Assembly (NCBI GenBank): GCA_947650365.1
Contig: OX393557.1
Span: 3,187,045 to 3,251,044, forward strand
Direction of reading: 5' to 3'
Source: Chamaelirium japonicum
Taxonomy: Eukaryota > Streptophyta > Magnoliopsida > Liliales > Melanthiaceae
Length of the DNA: 64,000 nucleotides
Below the pieces are notes generated by a model. That model was given only the letters and a program-made list of their open reading frames with translations, did not search any database and was not told where the DNA came from. The translations under genes were made by a program, and so were the position numbers. Below are positions 35,801 through 47,869 of this stretch, piece by piece (position 1 is the stretch's first letter; the number at the start of each line of letters is the position of its first letter).

Positions 35801-38800
35801 TCTCATCTCTCTTTTTTCACTCTCTTCTTTTTTTGCTTCTGGTAATATTATATATCCTTTGCTGTGAATTAATTATTGGATTGGTACAATCCACATATTT
35901 TATGCGTAGAACTTGCAGAAAAAGGCTCAAACAGCAAATAAATTGCATTAAAACCCTGGATTTACTATTCTAGAAGCCTCAATCACCATGGTCAACTTCC
36001 ATACAGTCTAGTCTTAGAATATACATTCAAATCCTCCATAAAATTTATAATTTAAATATGCGCTTTGCACTAATATCTTGACCAGAAAACAACCTTTTCT
36101 TAATCGTAAATAATTTGAGGACATAGAGCACTCTGATTTCAACCAAAATGTAACAGACATTTCTAGGTTACATCCACTTAGGTAAAATTTAAAACAAAAG
36201 AGATACCCAAGGCAAGAGACCTTGAACATCTTCAATTAATATAATGAATAGAAAGTTACAAGTTCATGAAATAAGTTAAATAACCGCAAAACCAATGGGA
36301 TGTAATAAGAATTGATAATTTAACAGAATATTTTCATCAACCTTCTAACTTAGATGTGCATCTACTTCGGAAACTTGTTTCACTCTATTGCTCCCTCTCA
36401 TGGATGCATCCAAACTTTCTAGTGCTGATACCACTAGTTATTGCCACCACGAATCTCACTAGACCACTTTTTAACGTAAATAAATTTATATCCTTTGTAT
36501 TCTTTGCCGATGTGACTACGACAGTTGTAGTCTGGGTAGAGATAACAATGAATTCACAAATGCTCAAACAGCATAAATTTACTTACAAGCAACAAAGAAA
36601 AAAAATCTCAAGAGGACAAAAATTAAATTGAGGTAATATGACACTATTATCATTCGTTGCAGGTACAAGTAGAATGCTATGGAGAAACCGCCGTAGCGAA
36701 AGTTCTAAGATAAGTAAAATGAGAGGCCGTTGGATCAAGAGAGATCAGTAGATATGTTATTTGGACTGATAAAAGGATAAATTGACTGCCGGTGTAGCGA
36801 ACCATGGGGGCCTGATTTGATGATGAGATTTAGGTATTTGACAAAGGAAGAAGTATCCAACCATGGTGGATCAATGAATCACCATCCACAACAGATAAGA
36901 GAGGGGAAAGAGAGAGACCAGAAGGTTTCACAAAGCTCTTCTAACTAAAATCAACAATGGCTCAATTATAATCTTTATTCATAAAAACATCTGACCTATA
37001 ATCCTTATTCATAAAAACAAGAGAGGAAACCCACAGGGTTCCTATTTCCAAATGAACAAGTGTAGATCTCCTCTCCCTCCTGATCTTTCTCTCTTCTCTA
37101 ACTCTACCTTTTTTTTTTCTTTGCTTAGATGGCAAGCATGCCACATGGAATTGGTACCAGGGTTTATAGAGGCTATATTTGGGTTAAAATGGAATGACTG
37201 TAATCAGCTTATGCATAACTTCAATAAACTATGGGCCTTTACCCCCCACCTCCTTCTTCTTCCCTTTCTTTTCCTTGGTTTCTACTATACCTAAGGGTAA
37301 GATTGGCCACAATTGATTTACAATTTAATCCAATTTGCAGACTACTGTAAAATTTGAAGAACTTCGCTTAGAGGTCAAAATCCAAACGAGAAGTGGATGA
37401 AATTGATCATAGCCGCTGTGGTTAATAAAGGGTTACATCAACATCTCCTACCGATAGTTTCAATTCAATGGCCAGATTAACTCTAGCTGGAAACACTGTT
37501 CAAGATTTAAATAGTAGTACAAAAATATTCTACATTATATATTTGGAAATACTAAATAGACCCTGCTAAATGACTGACAGAAAATACATGGAGTGTGACA
37601 TCCAGGGACTATTTCCAACATTGTGAACATTATCAAGATAACTTATTAATGAAAATACAGGTAAAGATGACTGTATAAATGACTGTATAAACTGTATAAT
37701 ACTAGCACTTCTAAAGGTAAATATGCATTTAAAAAAGGATAAAGGATTTGAATTACCTGAGTGTCATAGCTGCCAACTCTTTCAGTTGGGATCTTTAAAT
37801 CATAAGTCAAGTGAGGACGACCAGATAAATCCTGAATTATAAAGAGATAAAAAAACAAGATAACTAAAATTGGCAAGTGAAAGTATCACACAGTAAAATT
37901 AATATTACACTGCATAGATTCCAATGCAGAATGTACCAATACTATATGACTGCGAGCTCTTAAGGAGCTCCAACTTTACCCAAAAGGATACCGGATACAC
38001 TGTAACAAGTGTCGCAATCGAGAAAATAAATATTACTAACATTATTAAGTGCCAATCTTCGTAATCATATACTGTTCATTACCATAAGAGTGTTCAAGCA
38101 GAAAAAAGCCCAAAGAGCAGGTGATGGCCAGCTGAACGCAGCCAGAAGTGTCATGCAGCTCTACTGTGAAGGCTAACAGATACAGGCTATGAGTGATAAT
38201 AATCTGTAGGCCAATGTGTCAAATATAAAGTGCCGTTCTATCAAAATTTATGTAATATATAATAAGGAAATGTTGAAGTAGAAACTGCAGAAAGCGCCCA
38301 GAGAAAAGGGATGGCCAGCCCATAATGGCATGTGTTTTGTTCTGCCAAAGTTAAAAAGTCAAATCAAGCTAGCCCTTAAGCTCAGTAATAGACCTTTTAC
38401 TAACATTTTTGTTACAAAATAACTGCATGCCACAAGGATAAATTTCCTCCGGTTTAATAGCTGGTCATCAACCTTACAAATAAAATAACTAGTATGGGCC
38501 AATGGGATACATGTGATGGACAAAAAGTGATCATGGGAGGGGCAGTAATTATATATACAAAAATGATATTCAGCCATCCTGGTTTCCATCCGGATCAGAC
38601 CATCCTGATGTGGCACTGATCACAGCTGTCTGTTGCACCCAGTCCTAAATGGTGATCAGGCAAAGTGACGGTTCTGGTCAGATGCCATGGCCCCATCCGG
38701 ATGGAAACCCGGATGGCTGAATAGCATTTCTCTTATATTAAGATAGAGAAAAAAATTACTAACCAATCAAATGCTTGTTCAGATAGAGAGAGGAGACAAT

Positions 38801-38916
38801 TGGTCACATGATTATGCTCTCATGAAAAAAAAAGGACGATCGTGAGCATGAATAAGAAATAAAAGAGGCTTAGATGGAGCATATGATCTTGTTGGGCAAA
38901 AGTGAATTGTTAATCC

Positions 38917-38960
<44 letters not shown>

Positions 38961-41900
38961 TCACAAAAGGCTGTAACCTCAACAAGTGAAGAGGACCTTG
39001 AAGATGCTTCAGTTCTCATGCATGATGGGAATCACATGTGAGAAATTTTGAGATGTTCTATATACATATCAAGAAGAGAGAAAAAAAGATGGTCCTTTTT
39101 CCTTTTCAACTCCTTCGGTAAACTTATGAGTGATCATGTTTCACAGTGGACGCTTGCTCTGCATAAATCCTGAGTTTTAAAAGTGTTTCCCTTGGAAATA
39201 GTACAGACAAGTTTATGAGAGACATGTTTTTAGTTGAAATAAGAGTTACATAAATCAGTTAAAAAACACCTCAAAGTGGACATAAATCCGTTAAAAAACA
39301 CCTCAAAGTGGAGAACTATACCAGTCCTATATTCACAAAAGCTTCATCAAGTGCAACTGCAAAGTACCCAAACCGGTTGATACCTTTTCTATCCCCAAGT
39401 GCCTGAAGTAGTGCCTGCAATCGCAGAAAACATGTGAGCTCTACAAAACAAAAGAATAGCTTCGGAAGTGTACAAGAAGACAATTGAAATTAAATTGTAG
39501 AAGGGAAATGATCACCGTTCCAAGTGCAAGAGCAATGTCCTCATTTGTATGATGATCATCAATATGGATGTCACCACTAGCCTTTACATAAAGATCAAAT
39601 AGTCCATGCGACGACAATTGCTGCAGCATTCATGTTGGAAGTTATCAGCTAACGCTTCCACATAAGAAATATTAAACTGCATTTTGTACAGAAGTAACCT
39701 CTCATAAAAAATTAATAGGAACAATTGAAAAATGGCATAACAAGGGTTGCAGGCACATCAAACGGAATGATTATATCTCACATGAACCACTCCTTCCTCT
39801 TCAAGCTACATGAAACTACTAGTAAGCCTAATCTTGGAAAAAAGATGGCCCTTTTACAATGCTGAAGACCAATATATACTCCAAATCATAAGTCTTGACT
39901 TGGCATAAGGATACCCCTTTGGCATGTTAAAGACCAATATCCTAAAAAAAATCATAAGGCTCAAATTGACAAAAGGCCACATGAGGCAGATAACTTCTGC
40001 AGGGAGAAGAAAGAGGAAGAGAAGCAACCAACAAGACTTGGGCCTTACTTGGCCACGATCACATGTAATCAGATATCAATAGAAGCCCAATGGAATGTTC
40101 GGACCCTTAGATTTTATGACTTAAAAATCCTTACCTTTTGGGACCTCAAACCGTTGTAAACTCCAAATTCTACTTTCAATTTGAATATTCAATTTCAAAC
40201 CGCATCAGACTATTGAGCCGCATGAGAAGTGAAAAGAAGAAATCAGCCTCCAAAACTCAAATAATAGGAGGCTTGGCCCCTATAGAATGTATTTAAACAA
40301 ACGTAGGAATAGCACAGAAGGCCTGCATGTATGATGACCCATATAAGGGGGAAATTGGCCACCGAATTCAATTATTCAAACCTTGAGTTTTCTTATCTCT
40401 ATTTGCTGCATATTCTGCTGAAATTTCCTTGACGAGATGCTTCTGAGCTCCTTGATATAATCCCTAGAAAACACTAAGATGCAACTCCTTAGTCCTGCTA
40501 GAAGCGTGACACTTCTAGTGCTTACGTTTACATTTATTTTATTTTGTACAAAAAAAAAACATTTGCATTTATTTCATTGTAAGAAGTGTGTATTTCTGAA
40601 TTTTTGCATCTTTTCTTTAAATTCCTGCATCTACATCGGTTAATCCTCCTAGATCGTAGCCTCTATGGCCTTATAGCTTCATCTATCAACTAGTTCCACT
40701 TTGTAGCCTCAAAACATCCATTCAAACCCAAAAACTATGCTACAGATCTTAAATCCAAGAAGTTCATATGAAATATTTTCATCACAAATCCTCAGTCTTT
40801 CAAAACTCTTTTAGATGCCAATTCCTCATGATGAAAGATCTCTTCTAGATTTCTTTTGAAGAGCCCAAGTCCACCGTCGTAGTGAAATTTCAGATCAAAC
40901 TCAAATCTGGTTGCAATCTGAAAATTCAAGAATTCTTCCCGAATCCTGGCCAACCAAAGCCCTACCTCTTCACGTAGAAATTTGAAGTGATCACGGAACT
41001 CCACTAGATGCGCGTCAACCTCCATGAGAGCATGATCAGAAGCAAGTGTTAAAAATTTCATCTATAAGCCTAATTCTACTTTGAAGGCTCAACTAACCAT
41101 CCAAAACCAAAAAATTTTATAGATTTTAAATCTGACAAGCCTATATTCTACATTACTTTCCAAGAGACCAAACTCACTCCAGTGCAATTTTAAATCGGAT
41201 TCGGATTGAAGTGCTTTCGAAAATTTTAGAATTTTTTTTCCATGTTGCAACCAAATCCCAACTAGCAAAAGTGCTTTCTCTCCTGCACCCGCACCACTCT
41301 ATAAGTTAAAACCCATTAGTTTCAAAAGCTCCCAATAAGTCTCAACCTAAAAAAATGATGCTTCTAATAGCATGTAGCAATTTTAAGATATTTAGACTCA
41401 GGTGCCTCACATCACTTGACTTTTGATGCTTCCGCCCTCACTGATTGTGGTCGTGTTTCCCCTGAGCTCCAACTTTGTATTGCTGATGGTTCCCCCTTGC
41501 TGATTTCTTGTTGGGGGCCATCACTATCTCCTCTGGCCCCATTGGTCGTCTACCTCTACCTGATGTGCTTCTTGCCCCTACCTTGTCAATCAATTTGATT
41601 TCTATTAGCCAACTTGTTGACATGGACTTTACCACCACCTTCACATCCTCCTTTTGTCTTATGTAGGATCCTCGAAACGGATCAGACGATTGGGACTGAG
41701 GGCAAAGTAGGAGGTCATTACCACTTGGAGTACCTACACGTACCGCTCCCCTCCCTCACTGCTACTACCACCTGTGTTGTCTTAGATCTTTGGCATCGTT
41801 GCTTGGGATATCCTTCAGTTGGGCGTATCCGCACTATTTTTTAGTCTGGAGTCCTTGGTGGTTTCCCTTCTACTCCATCTCCTTGTGTCACTTGTATTTT

Positions 41901-44900
41901 CGATTTGGTTCATTCGATCATATGAGGACCTGCCCCCATTGTCTCTTTGGATTATCTTATTACGCTAGTTTAATTGATGATTTTTTTCGTTTCACTTAGA
42001 TGTTTCTCATGCATCGTCAATATGACGTTTGTCAAGCCTATTGTGATTTTACTAGCATGGTACATACTCAATCTGGCAAACGAATTAAAATTTATCGCTC
42101 TAATGGTGGACGTGTTCTAAAACACCTGCACATAATGGGGTAGCTGAGAGGAAGCATCGTCACATTCTCGAGACTGCTCGCTTAATCTTGTTCTACACCT
42201 TCACTCCTCGCAAGTTCTAGGCGGAGGTCGTACTCACCTCAGTTCAACTCATCAACCATACTCCCTCTTCTCTTCACTTTGGTCAGTCACCCTTTTAGAT
42301 ACTACACTCCATTGTTGCTTACTATCGTGTCTTGAGAACCTTTGGTTGCACAGGTTTCGTCTTGCTTCCTTCTGATAAGCTAACGAAACTAACTCCTCGA
42401 TCAGCTAGGTGTCGCTTCTAAGGGTACAGCTCTGAGCACAAGAGTTGGCATTGCTATGACCCCTCGTCATATACTTATCTCTCGTGACCATAGTCACAAA
42501 AAACGACACTTTTTTGAAAAGAAAAAAAAAAGAGTTTAAAACGCACTTATAGCCATGCCGAATAGTAGCCATATTTATCCTGATTTAAATGTCACAAAAA
42601 ACGGCATTTTTTATTTATTTTTTTAATAAATCGGGATTAAAATGGGACGTTTTTGTGACGCATGATTAACTTAGTGGTGTTTAATATTCTATTTTGATTA
42701 GTGACTATTGGTAAATTTGTAATATTTTCTTGTAGCATGATATTATCATGATGGTAGTAACTTAGTATGTTACTTTGCCCGATAGTTCCTTTGTTGCTTA
42801 CTTGTATTTGCATAGTTGCATAATTAACTTAGTTGATTTATTCTTGTTGTCTTATCATCTTTATATAAGTCGCGTTTGGAATGTCTTAGTTACTTAAATG
42901 TAGGGTAAAAACTTGACTTTTGAAGACCCCGAACTTGCCGGGTTTTTTTCAAATTTCACCTTGCCAATTAAAACCCGAACTAGTTCTTTTCTCCAATTTA
43001 TACCCTTTTTTTGAACTTTTTGATTTTCGCCGAACTTTTCCAAGTTTTACCCTCGCCAACTTATTGCCAAAGTCCAGTGTTGTCAAGCCGCAGTAAGGCG
43101 CGAGCCTCGAGGCGAGGTGCAGATATGCACCTCAGGCGCATTCTCGCGAGGCGGGTGCAGCAAGGTGAGCGCCTTTGGTGCAAGGCGCAGGGCTACCAAG
43201 GCACATGCCTTGATACATTTTGGGTTTTGGTCTTCAAGTTTTTTTTTTGTGTGATTTTGATTTATTTCGGTTTTTTTCAGGTTTGTTTTCAGTTTTTTGG
43301 TTTTTTTTTTTTTCGTTTTGGTTTTTTTATTTTGATTCTTTTTGGTTTGAATAAAAGAGCCCAATTCTCTTTAGAGGCCGACTCTTTCGTTTTGTTACTC
43401 AACATTGTTTTTGAATTCTCATTTATTAGTTATTAGTTATGAGTATTGTATGCATTTAACTTATGAATATGATGTTGGCATGTTGCATAATAACTTGTGA
43501 ATTATTATTCTCACTCAAATTGTTCATTTGATGGCCACTAGTTATGAGTTATAAGTATTGTATGTCTTTATTGTGTTGATTTAATTAAATACTGGTTATA
43601 TTTCTATTTTTTCATGAAATATAATTTTTTATGAATTTTAGAATTTTTTTATAATTATTATTAATTTTTTAAAGAAAAATATATTTTTTTGCACCTTACA
43701 TACTAAGGTGTGTGCCTTATTTGTGTCTTGCGCCTCAGGCTCCAGCGGCACCTTACGCCTCAAGCACGCCTCATCGCCTTGACAATACTATGCCAAACCC
43801 AAACTTGGTGACTATGCTCGTGACATGACTTTCTTTGAGGACACTCCTTTCTACTTAGGGGCATCCATGGATCTGGACATTTCCTTTCTCCACCTTCTAA
43901 GTCGTCCACTCCTCTAGTATCATCCTCTGGGATCTCGGTACATTCTCCCTCTATTGACTCACCAGTTGCTCCGGACGCTCATGTTGCTCTTCCTTCCGTA
44001 CTTGAGCTCCCGCATCCACCAGTCACTTCTACATACATGCGTCGTCAACATGCCCCAGCAGCTCCTTCTGCTCCACCAGACTCCCCTACCTCACTACCCT
44101 CGCTGTCAGTTTCGTCAAGCCCTAGCGATAGATCCTATATTCTTGCTTCTCCATAGTGATACCCTGAGCGTGATCAGTATCCGTCGGATCACTATGGCTT
44201 CTTTCATACTGCTTCTTACTATTCACGCTTTTCAGAACTTTCTTGCAGCTATCCACTAACTTCAAGAACCCCAAATCTACCGAGAGGCAATGACAGCAAG
44301 CTATGGCTGAGAAGTTGCAACTCTTCAGAAGACCGGTACTTGGGAGCTCGTTCCTCTTCTTCTAGGGAAGGACCCTATCAGTTGTCACTAGGTCTATCGG
44401 ATCAAGACTCACTCGTATGGGTCGATTGAGAGGTACAAGGTTCGCCTAGTAGCTTATGCTTTCACTCAGGACCATGGAATTGACTACGAGGAAACCTTCA
44501 CCCATTTTGCAAAGATAATTACTGCCCAGACTATGTTAGCAGTTGCTTCTGTTCGTCACTAGCCGCTATTCCAGATAGGTGTGAAAAATGATTTTCTTCA
44601 TGAAGATCTCTCTGAGGAGTGAGGAGGTCTACATGTAGCTCCTCCCGTACATTTTTGTCATCTTCATTAGGCTATTTATAGACTCAAGCAAGCTCCACGA
44701 GCTTGGTTTGAGCACTTCAGATCCTCAGTGCTTGCAACAGGCTTCACAGGAGCATGAATGATTATGTTATATTCACTCATATCTTTATTCATGGTCATGC
44801 GATCTTACTTTTATATCTTGACGGCATGATCATCATTGGTGATGATACTAGTAACATTGATTCTCTGAAGAGGCACCTCCAACAAAAGTTTGAGATGAAA

Positions 44901-46954
44901 GACCTTGGCAAGCTTCGCTACTTCCTTGGCCTTGAGGTTGCTTTGTCTCCCCGGAGATACTTGGTCACTCAGCACAAGCTTACTTCTGATATACTGAGTC
45001 GTGCCACACTTACTGACTCTCAAATCGTGGACACGCCAATGGAGTTTAATGTGAATCTCCATCCCATTAATGAAGAGCCGCTTTCGGATCTCACGCGCTA
45101 CCCGCCAGCTTGTTGGTGTTCTTGTCTATCTGACGATCACTCGCTCGAGCATTGTGTATGACGTCCGAGTTCTTAGTCAGTTTGTCAGTGTTTCTCGCTC
45201 AGCTCACTATGCGCACTATTAAGGATTCTTCGCTATTTTTGAGGTATTGTAACTCACTCTTTATTGTTTTCTTCTTCCTTCTTGGAGCTTTGCACTTTTT
45301 ACGATGCAGGCTGGGCGGAAGATCCCAATGATCGATAATTCACCACTGGTTTTGACATTTTCCTAGGTGACTCGCTCATCTCATGAAAAAACAAGAAGCA
45401 GGAAATCGCTTCGCTCTCCAGTACTGAGACTGAGTATCGTGCTATGGCACGCACTTCGTGTGAGGTCGTTTGACTACGTCGTCTAATCGGTGATATAAGT
45501 ATTTAGCTGACCTTGTCAACTCCCCTCTACTATGACAACCAGAGTACTATTCAGATTGCTAGCAATCCGGTATTCAATTAACGCACGAAGCACATTGAGC
45601 TGGATTGTCACTTTGTCCGACATCGTTACAAGGACGGCATGCCCTCGCTTCCATGTGTCTTCTACAGAGCAGCTTGTAAACTTCTTTAAGAAGACACACT
45701 ATTCAACGATTTTGATTTCTCCTTAACAAACTCTTGGTGTATGATCAACCTTGAGTTGGAGGAGGGGGAGTTACAGTCTGTATATATATATTCTTAGTCT
45801 TGTATAGGTTTATTTGCCTCTTTGGGGTATGCTCAACCTTGGTGACCCCATCCTTTGTATAGTCATATATAGGGTCATTGCCCAAATGAGTAAAGCATCA
45901 TCTTTACTCCCAAATCCTTCTTTATCTCTTTCTCTTTTAGGTCTAACACTCATGAAGCAATTATTGGTGATCGAAAGAGCACTCATGTGGGCGTGATATA
46001 CACGTTATGGGGCAGGATAGGGTATGGAGCTACCTTAACGAAACCAACCATTCATGGAACCTAGCCATACCATCCACTAGCCCACCGCAATCACATCATA
46101 CTGGGTTATATATAAAGTTCAAATCATTGGTGGCTAAATGTAGTGTGATTTCATCTAGCTTCTTCAAAGTTCATGATACATGTGTGCGGTCGAGGCTAGT
46201 ATACTGTGAAAGGATGTGCTTGCTTAAAACAACATTTCATGTGGATCAATCATGTGTAATGCCAGCGAAAAATTTACATCTTGCGCATTTTTTTGCCAAG
46301 CTTTGTGATTTCCGATCTCGTCGACAATTCGCCATTTTACTTGAGCTCATCCAGAACACTTCATTCCACACATTTCAATTAAGATTAGCCTTTGCTACCA
46401 TCAAAGATCAAGAAACAATTTGCGTATCAAATTTAGGTTAGGATTGATGAGCCATGATTTACTTACATCCAGCATATGATTGAGGAATGGAATCCCGGTG
46501 TTGCAGTCGGCAATTCCAGAGCCATCCAAGTTCAGCTTTACGTGCACGTTTGTTTCCTTGGTAACCCTCTTCACCTCCCCAATTCGACCCACTGCCCCAT
46601 CGAACCTCAATCAAAATTAATAAAAAAATTATATAAAGGTTTCCGGAAATTAGAATCGGCATCCAGGAACAATAAAATCAAAGTTTATTGCAAAAAAAAA
46701 ACAAAAACAAAAAAAATAAAAGTTTTACATGCTTCGGTGGTGGCAAAGGGAGCGCCGTTGTCTCCATCGTTCGAAGAGCAGAGAGCGGCCGTAGCGGTCG
46801 GAGGGCGCTTGGATAATCGGAGAGATGTAAATAGGAGAAGGGACAAACAAGGGACCGCGGGATGGAGGGCGCGTGAAACCCCAACCCTAGCTTTTCTTAG
46901 GGTTTGGATCGAAGGAGGAGTTGCCGGTTGGAACCAGGAGGTCAGGAGGCCCAT
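31155..46954 (-). CDS. HISN5: Imidazoleglycerol-phosphate dehydratase, plastid type
   Basis: Catalyses dehydration of imidazole glycerol phosphate to imidazole acetol phosphate in histidine synthesis, in chloroplasts. The CDS is the join, on the minus strand, of 46729-46954, 46467-46591, 39516-39620, 39322-39414, 37757-37831, 34720-34782, 34302-34411 and 31155-31182. All junctions are GT-AG and in phase, giving 274 codons with no stop or frameshift; plant homologues are about this long. Residues 1-75 look like a transit peptide. Then follow [80 protein letters not shown] and SSKGILSRT, covering both halves of the IGPD fold and its metal-binding histidine motifs. Some positions differ from those I expect (see findings). 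The start ATG has a good context (AACCATGGG). Transposons fill introns 2, 4 and 7. Confidence 0.93.
31183..34301 (-). other. IGPD intron 7 (3119 bp)
   Basis: Contains a C17 run (31986-32002), the GC-rich Mutator-like element at 32421-32965 and otherwise AT-rich unique DNA. Short plus-strand frames (31480-31725, 31876-32208) have no family resemblance. Confidence 0.8.
32421..32965. mobile_element. GC-rich MULE-type MITE with 11-bp target duplication
   Basis: The 11 bases TTGCTCACGGC occur at 32410-32420 and 32966-32976. Ends read GTGTTCTAAAAAGCGG and GCGCTTTTTAGAACC, an inverted pair. CCTAGGCGG-type words fill both ends. Inside are a minisatellite of GAGGCTGGCCAGGCGG units (32595-32690) and an AT microsatellite (32792-32840). 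Target duplications of 9-11 bp point to the Mutator superfamily. No transposase frame. Confidence 0.75.
34302..34411 (-). CDS. HISN5: IGPD exon 7
   Basis: 36 codons plus two bases, [20 protein letters not shown] then [16 protein letters not shown], acceptor GTTTAAG and donor GTTTGT. It contains the second metal-binding motif SHHIIEA. If intron 7 were retained, the frame would end after 13 codons (VPRFVK..). Confidence 0.92.
34720..34782 (-). CDS. HISN5: IGPD exon 6
   Basis: 21 codons, [20 protein letters not shown] then Q, acceptor TTCTTTAG and donor GTAATG. The usual HIRQ reads HISQ. Confidence 0.92.
37757..37831 (-). CDS. HISN5: IGPD exon 5
   Basis: 25 codons, [20 protein letters not shown] then SYDTQ, flanked by acceptor AATTCAG and donor GTAATT. 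Confidence 0.93.
38569..38721. mobile_element. Foldback MITE with TA target duplication
   Basis: 153 bp with inverted ends of about 27 bp, TTCAGCCATCCTGGTTTCC against TTCAGCCATCCGGGTTTCC, only one mismatch. TA lies on both sides (38567-38568, 38722-38723), as in Tc1/mariner-type MITEs. It lies in intron 4. Confidence 0.7.
39322..39414 (-). CDS. HISN5: IGPD exon 4
   Basis: 31 codons, [18 protein letters not shown] then [13 protein letters not shown], with acceptor GATTGCAG and donor GTATAG. The usual APLDEA motif reads VALDEA. Confidence 0.92.
39516..39620 (-). CDS. HISN5: IGPD exon 3
   Basis: 35 codons, [20 protein letters not shown] then [15 protein letters not shown], with acceptor GCTGCAG and donor GTGATC. 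It contains the HHTNED metal-binding motif. Intron 2 before it is 6.85 kb and loaded with transposons. Confidence 0.93.
40792..41061 (-). CDS. Unrecognised 89-codon frame in intron 2
   Basis: Open frame [15 protein letters not shown].. with several acidic and aromatic residues and no known domain. A diverged second copy of the underlying DNA follows (41060-41340) without the frame. It is probably transposon leader sequence, not a gene. Confidence 0.2.
   Translation of the reverse strand: MKFLTLASDHALMEVDAHLVEFRDHFKFLREEVGLWLARIREEFLNFQIATRFEFDLKFHYDGGLGLFKRNLEEIFHHEELASKRVLKD
41395..42490 (+). pseudogene. Copia remnant in IGPD intron 2, 5' part
   Basis: Motifs in broken frames: DHLTFD-like gag-pol linker near the protease end, an [14 protein letters not shown] integrase zinc-binding block (about 41788), then an [19 protein letters not shown] integrase core relic (about 42137) and a [18 protein letters not shown] end. 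Numerous stops. The coding direction is opposite to IGPD. Sequence is interrupted from about 42490. Confidence 0.75.
42491..43794. mobile_element. Insertions within the intronic Copia remnant
   Basis: Separates the two Copia parts. The first section (to about 43075) carries two GTCACAAAAAACG blocks and T-rich DNA without clear ends. The second is the GC-rich inverted-repeat element described next. Confidence 0.5.
43076..43789. mobile_element. GC-rich inverted-repeat element, MULE-like
   Basis: Ends AGTGTTGTCAAG and CTTGACAATACT are inverted relatives. Both termini carry CGAGGCG- and GGCGCAAGG-type words while the middle is T-rich. Flanks TGCCAAAGT and TGCCAAACC agree at seven of nine positions, a possible diverged 9-bp duplication. 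The plus-strand frame at 43011-43436 crosses the end and is a chance frame. Confidence 0.5.
43795..45770 (+). pseudogene. Copia remnant in IGPD intron 2, 3' part
   Basis: Reverse transcriptase pieces: [20 protein letters not shown] (about 44430), [17 protein letters not shown] (about 44680), [14 protein letters not shown] (about 44813, where functional enzymes have YVDD), [16 protein letters not shown], then RNase H relic with [17 protein letters not shown] (about 45590). The purine tract TTGGAGGAGGGGGAG ends about 45769. [11 protein letters not shown] is typical of the Ale/Retrofit side of Copia. Many stops; dead. Confidence 0.78.
45771..45955 (+). repeat. Probable short 3' LTR of the intronic Copia remnant
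   Basis: Begins right after the purine tract and contains a TATATATA stretch and pyrimidine-rich end TTTATCTCTTTCTCTTTTAG. Short LTRs fit this Copia lineage. The end could not be fixed because the 5' LTR was not found. Confidence 0.45.
46467..46591 (-). CDS. HISN5: IGPD exon 2
   Basis: 125 bp encoding (L)[17 protein letters not shown].. through [10 protein letters not shown], followed by the ideal donor GTAAGT. The usual Asp in the FLDHML motif is Asn here. Confidence 0.92.
46729..46954 (-). CDS. HISN5: IGPD exon 1 (transit peptide)
   Basis: 75 codons plus one base, ending ..TTEA with donor GTAAAAC. Rich in Ser, Ala, Arg, Leu and Pro with few acidic residues until the end, as expected for a chloroplast transit peptide. 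Intron 1 is 137 bp. The acceptor GGGGCAG at 46592 gives the phase-correct join to LGRIGEVKR; an AG 14 bases upstream would be out of frame. Confidence 0.85.
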
Positions 46955-47290
<336 letters not shown>

Positions 47291-47314
47291 GAGAGAGAAA
47301 GGATACAGGGTATA

Positions 47315-47671
47315 GACTGGCGGCCTATTTCAACAAAATGAGCAGCCACCCATTTCATACCCCTAGGAGTCTTAGAATGTGCTGATTTTTTATGAGCATA
47401 AGCATCTTATCTTAGATAGAACACCCACAAAAAATCAGCAAATTATAGAACTTTTAGGGGTATCAAATGTAATATTTCATATTAACGATGACAACGAACG
47501 CTCAATAAAACTTCTAACATTTAATGCCCCTTGGAGTCTTAGACTGTGCTGATTTTTTGTGGGTGTTCTATCTAAGATAAGATAGTTATGCCCAAAAAAA
47601 ATCAGCACTATCTAAGACTCCTAAGGGCATCAAATGGGTGGCTGCCCATTTTTTCGAAATAGGCTGGCAGC
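47315..47671. mobile_element. Foldback element between microsatellites
   Basis: Arms 47315-47440 and 47547-47671 are inverted relatives of about 125 bp (GAGCAGCCACCCATTT against AAATGGGTGGCTGCCC; TCTTAGATAGAACACCCAC against GTGGGTGTTCTATCTAAGA). The loop is about 100 bp. Short-tract sequences flank it in mirrored order. No target duplication could be assigned. Confidence 0.7.
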
Positions 47672-47679
47672 TCATTTCC

Positions 47680-47863
<184 letters not shown>

Positions 47864-47869
47864 AAAAAT

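Larger units (their letters stand above)
34412..39321 (-). other. IGPD introns 4 to 6 region
   Basis: Intron 6 (34412-34719), intron 5 (34783-37756) and intron 4 (37832-39321) surround exons 5 and 6. They are AT-rich and apart from the TA-flanked MITE and a GA microsatellite (about 38924-38958) hold nothing I recognise. Confidence 0.75.
39621..46466 (-). other. IGPD intron 2 (6846 bp), transposon-filled
   Basis: From the exon 3 side: about 1.8 kb of unassigned DNA, two related blocks near 40690-41050 and 41060-41340, then the opposite-strand Copia remnant (41395-45950) with at least one nested element, then about 500 bp of unique DNA before exon 2. Splice signals at both ends remain good. 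Confidence 0.8.

Noticed and set aside
42491..42756. Possible CACTA-type MITE ending TTTTCTTGTAGC
   Set aside because: Only one weak end is seen and no partner end or 3-bp duplication could be found.
46459..46662. Alternative frame through IGPD exon 2 ([14 protein letters not shown]..)
   Set aside because: It is the shifted frame that results if the upstream AG is used as acceptor; the phase-correct acceptor at 46592 gives the conserved IGPD sequence.
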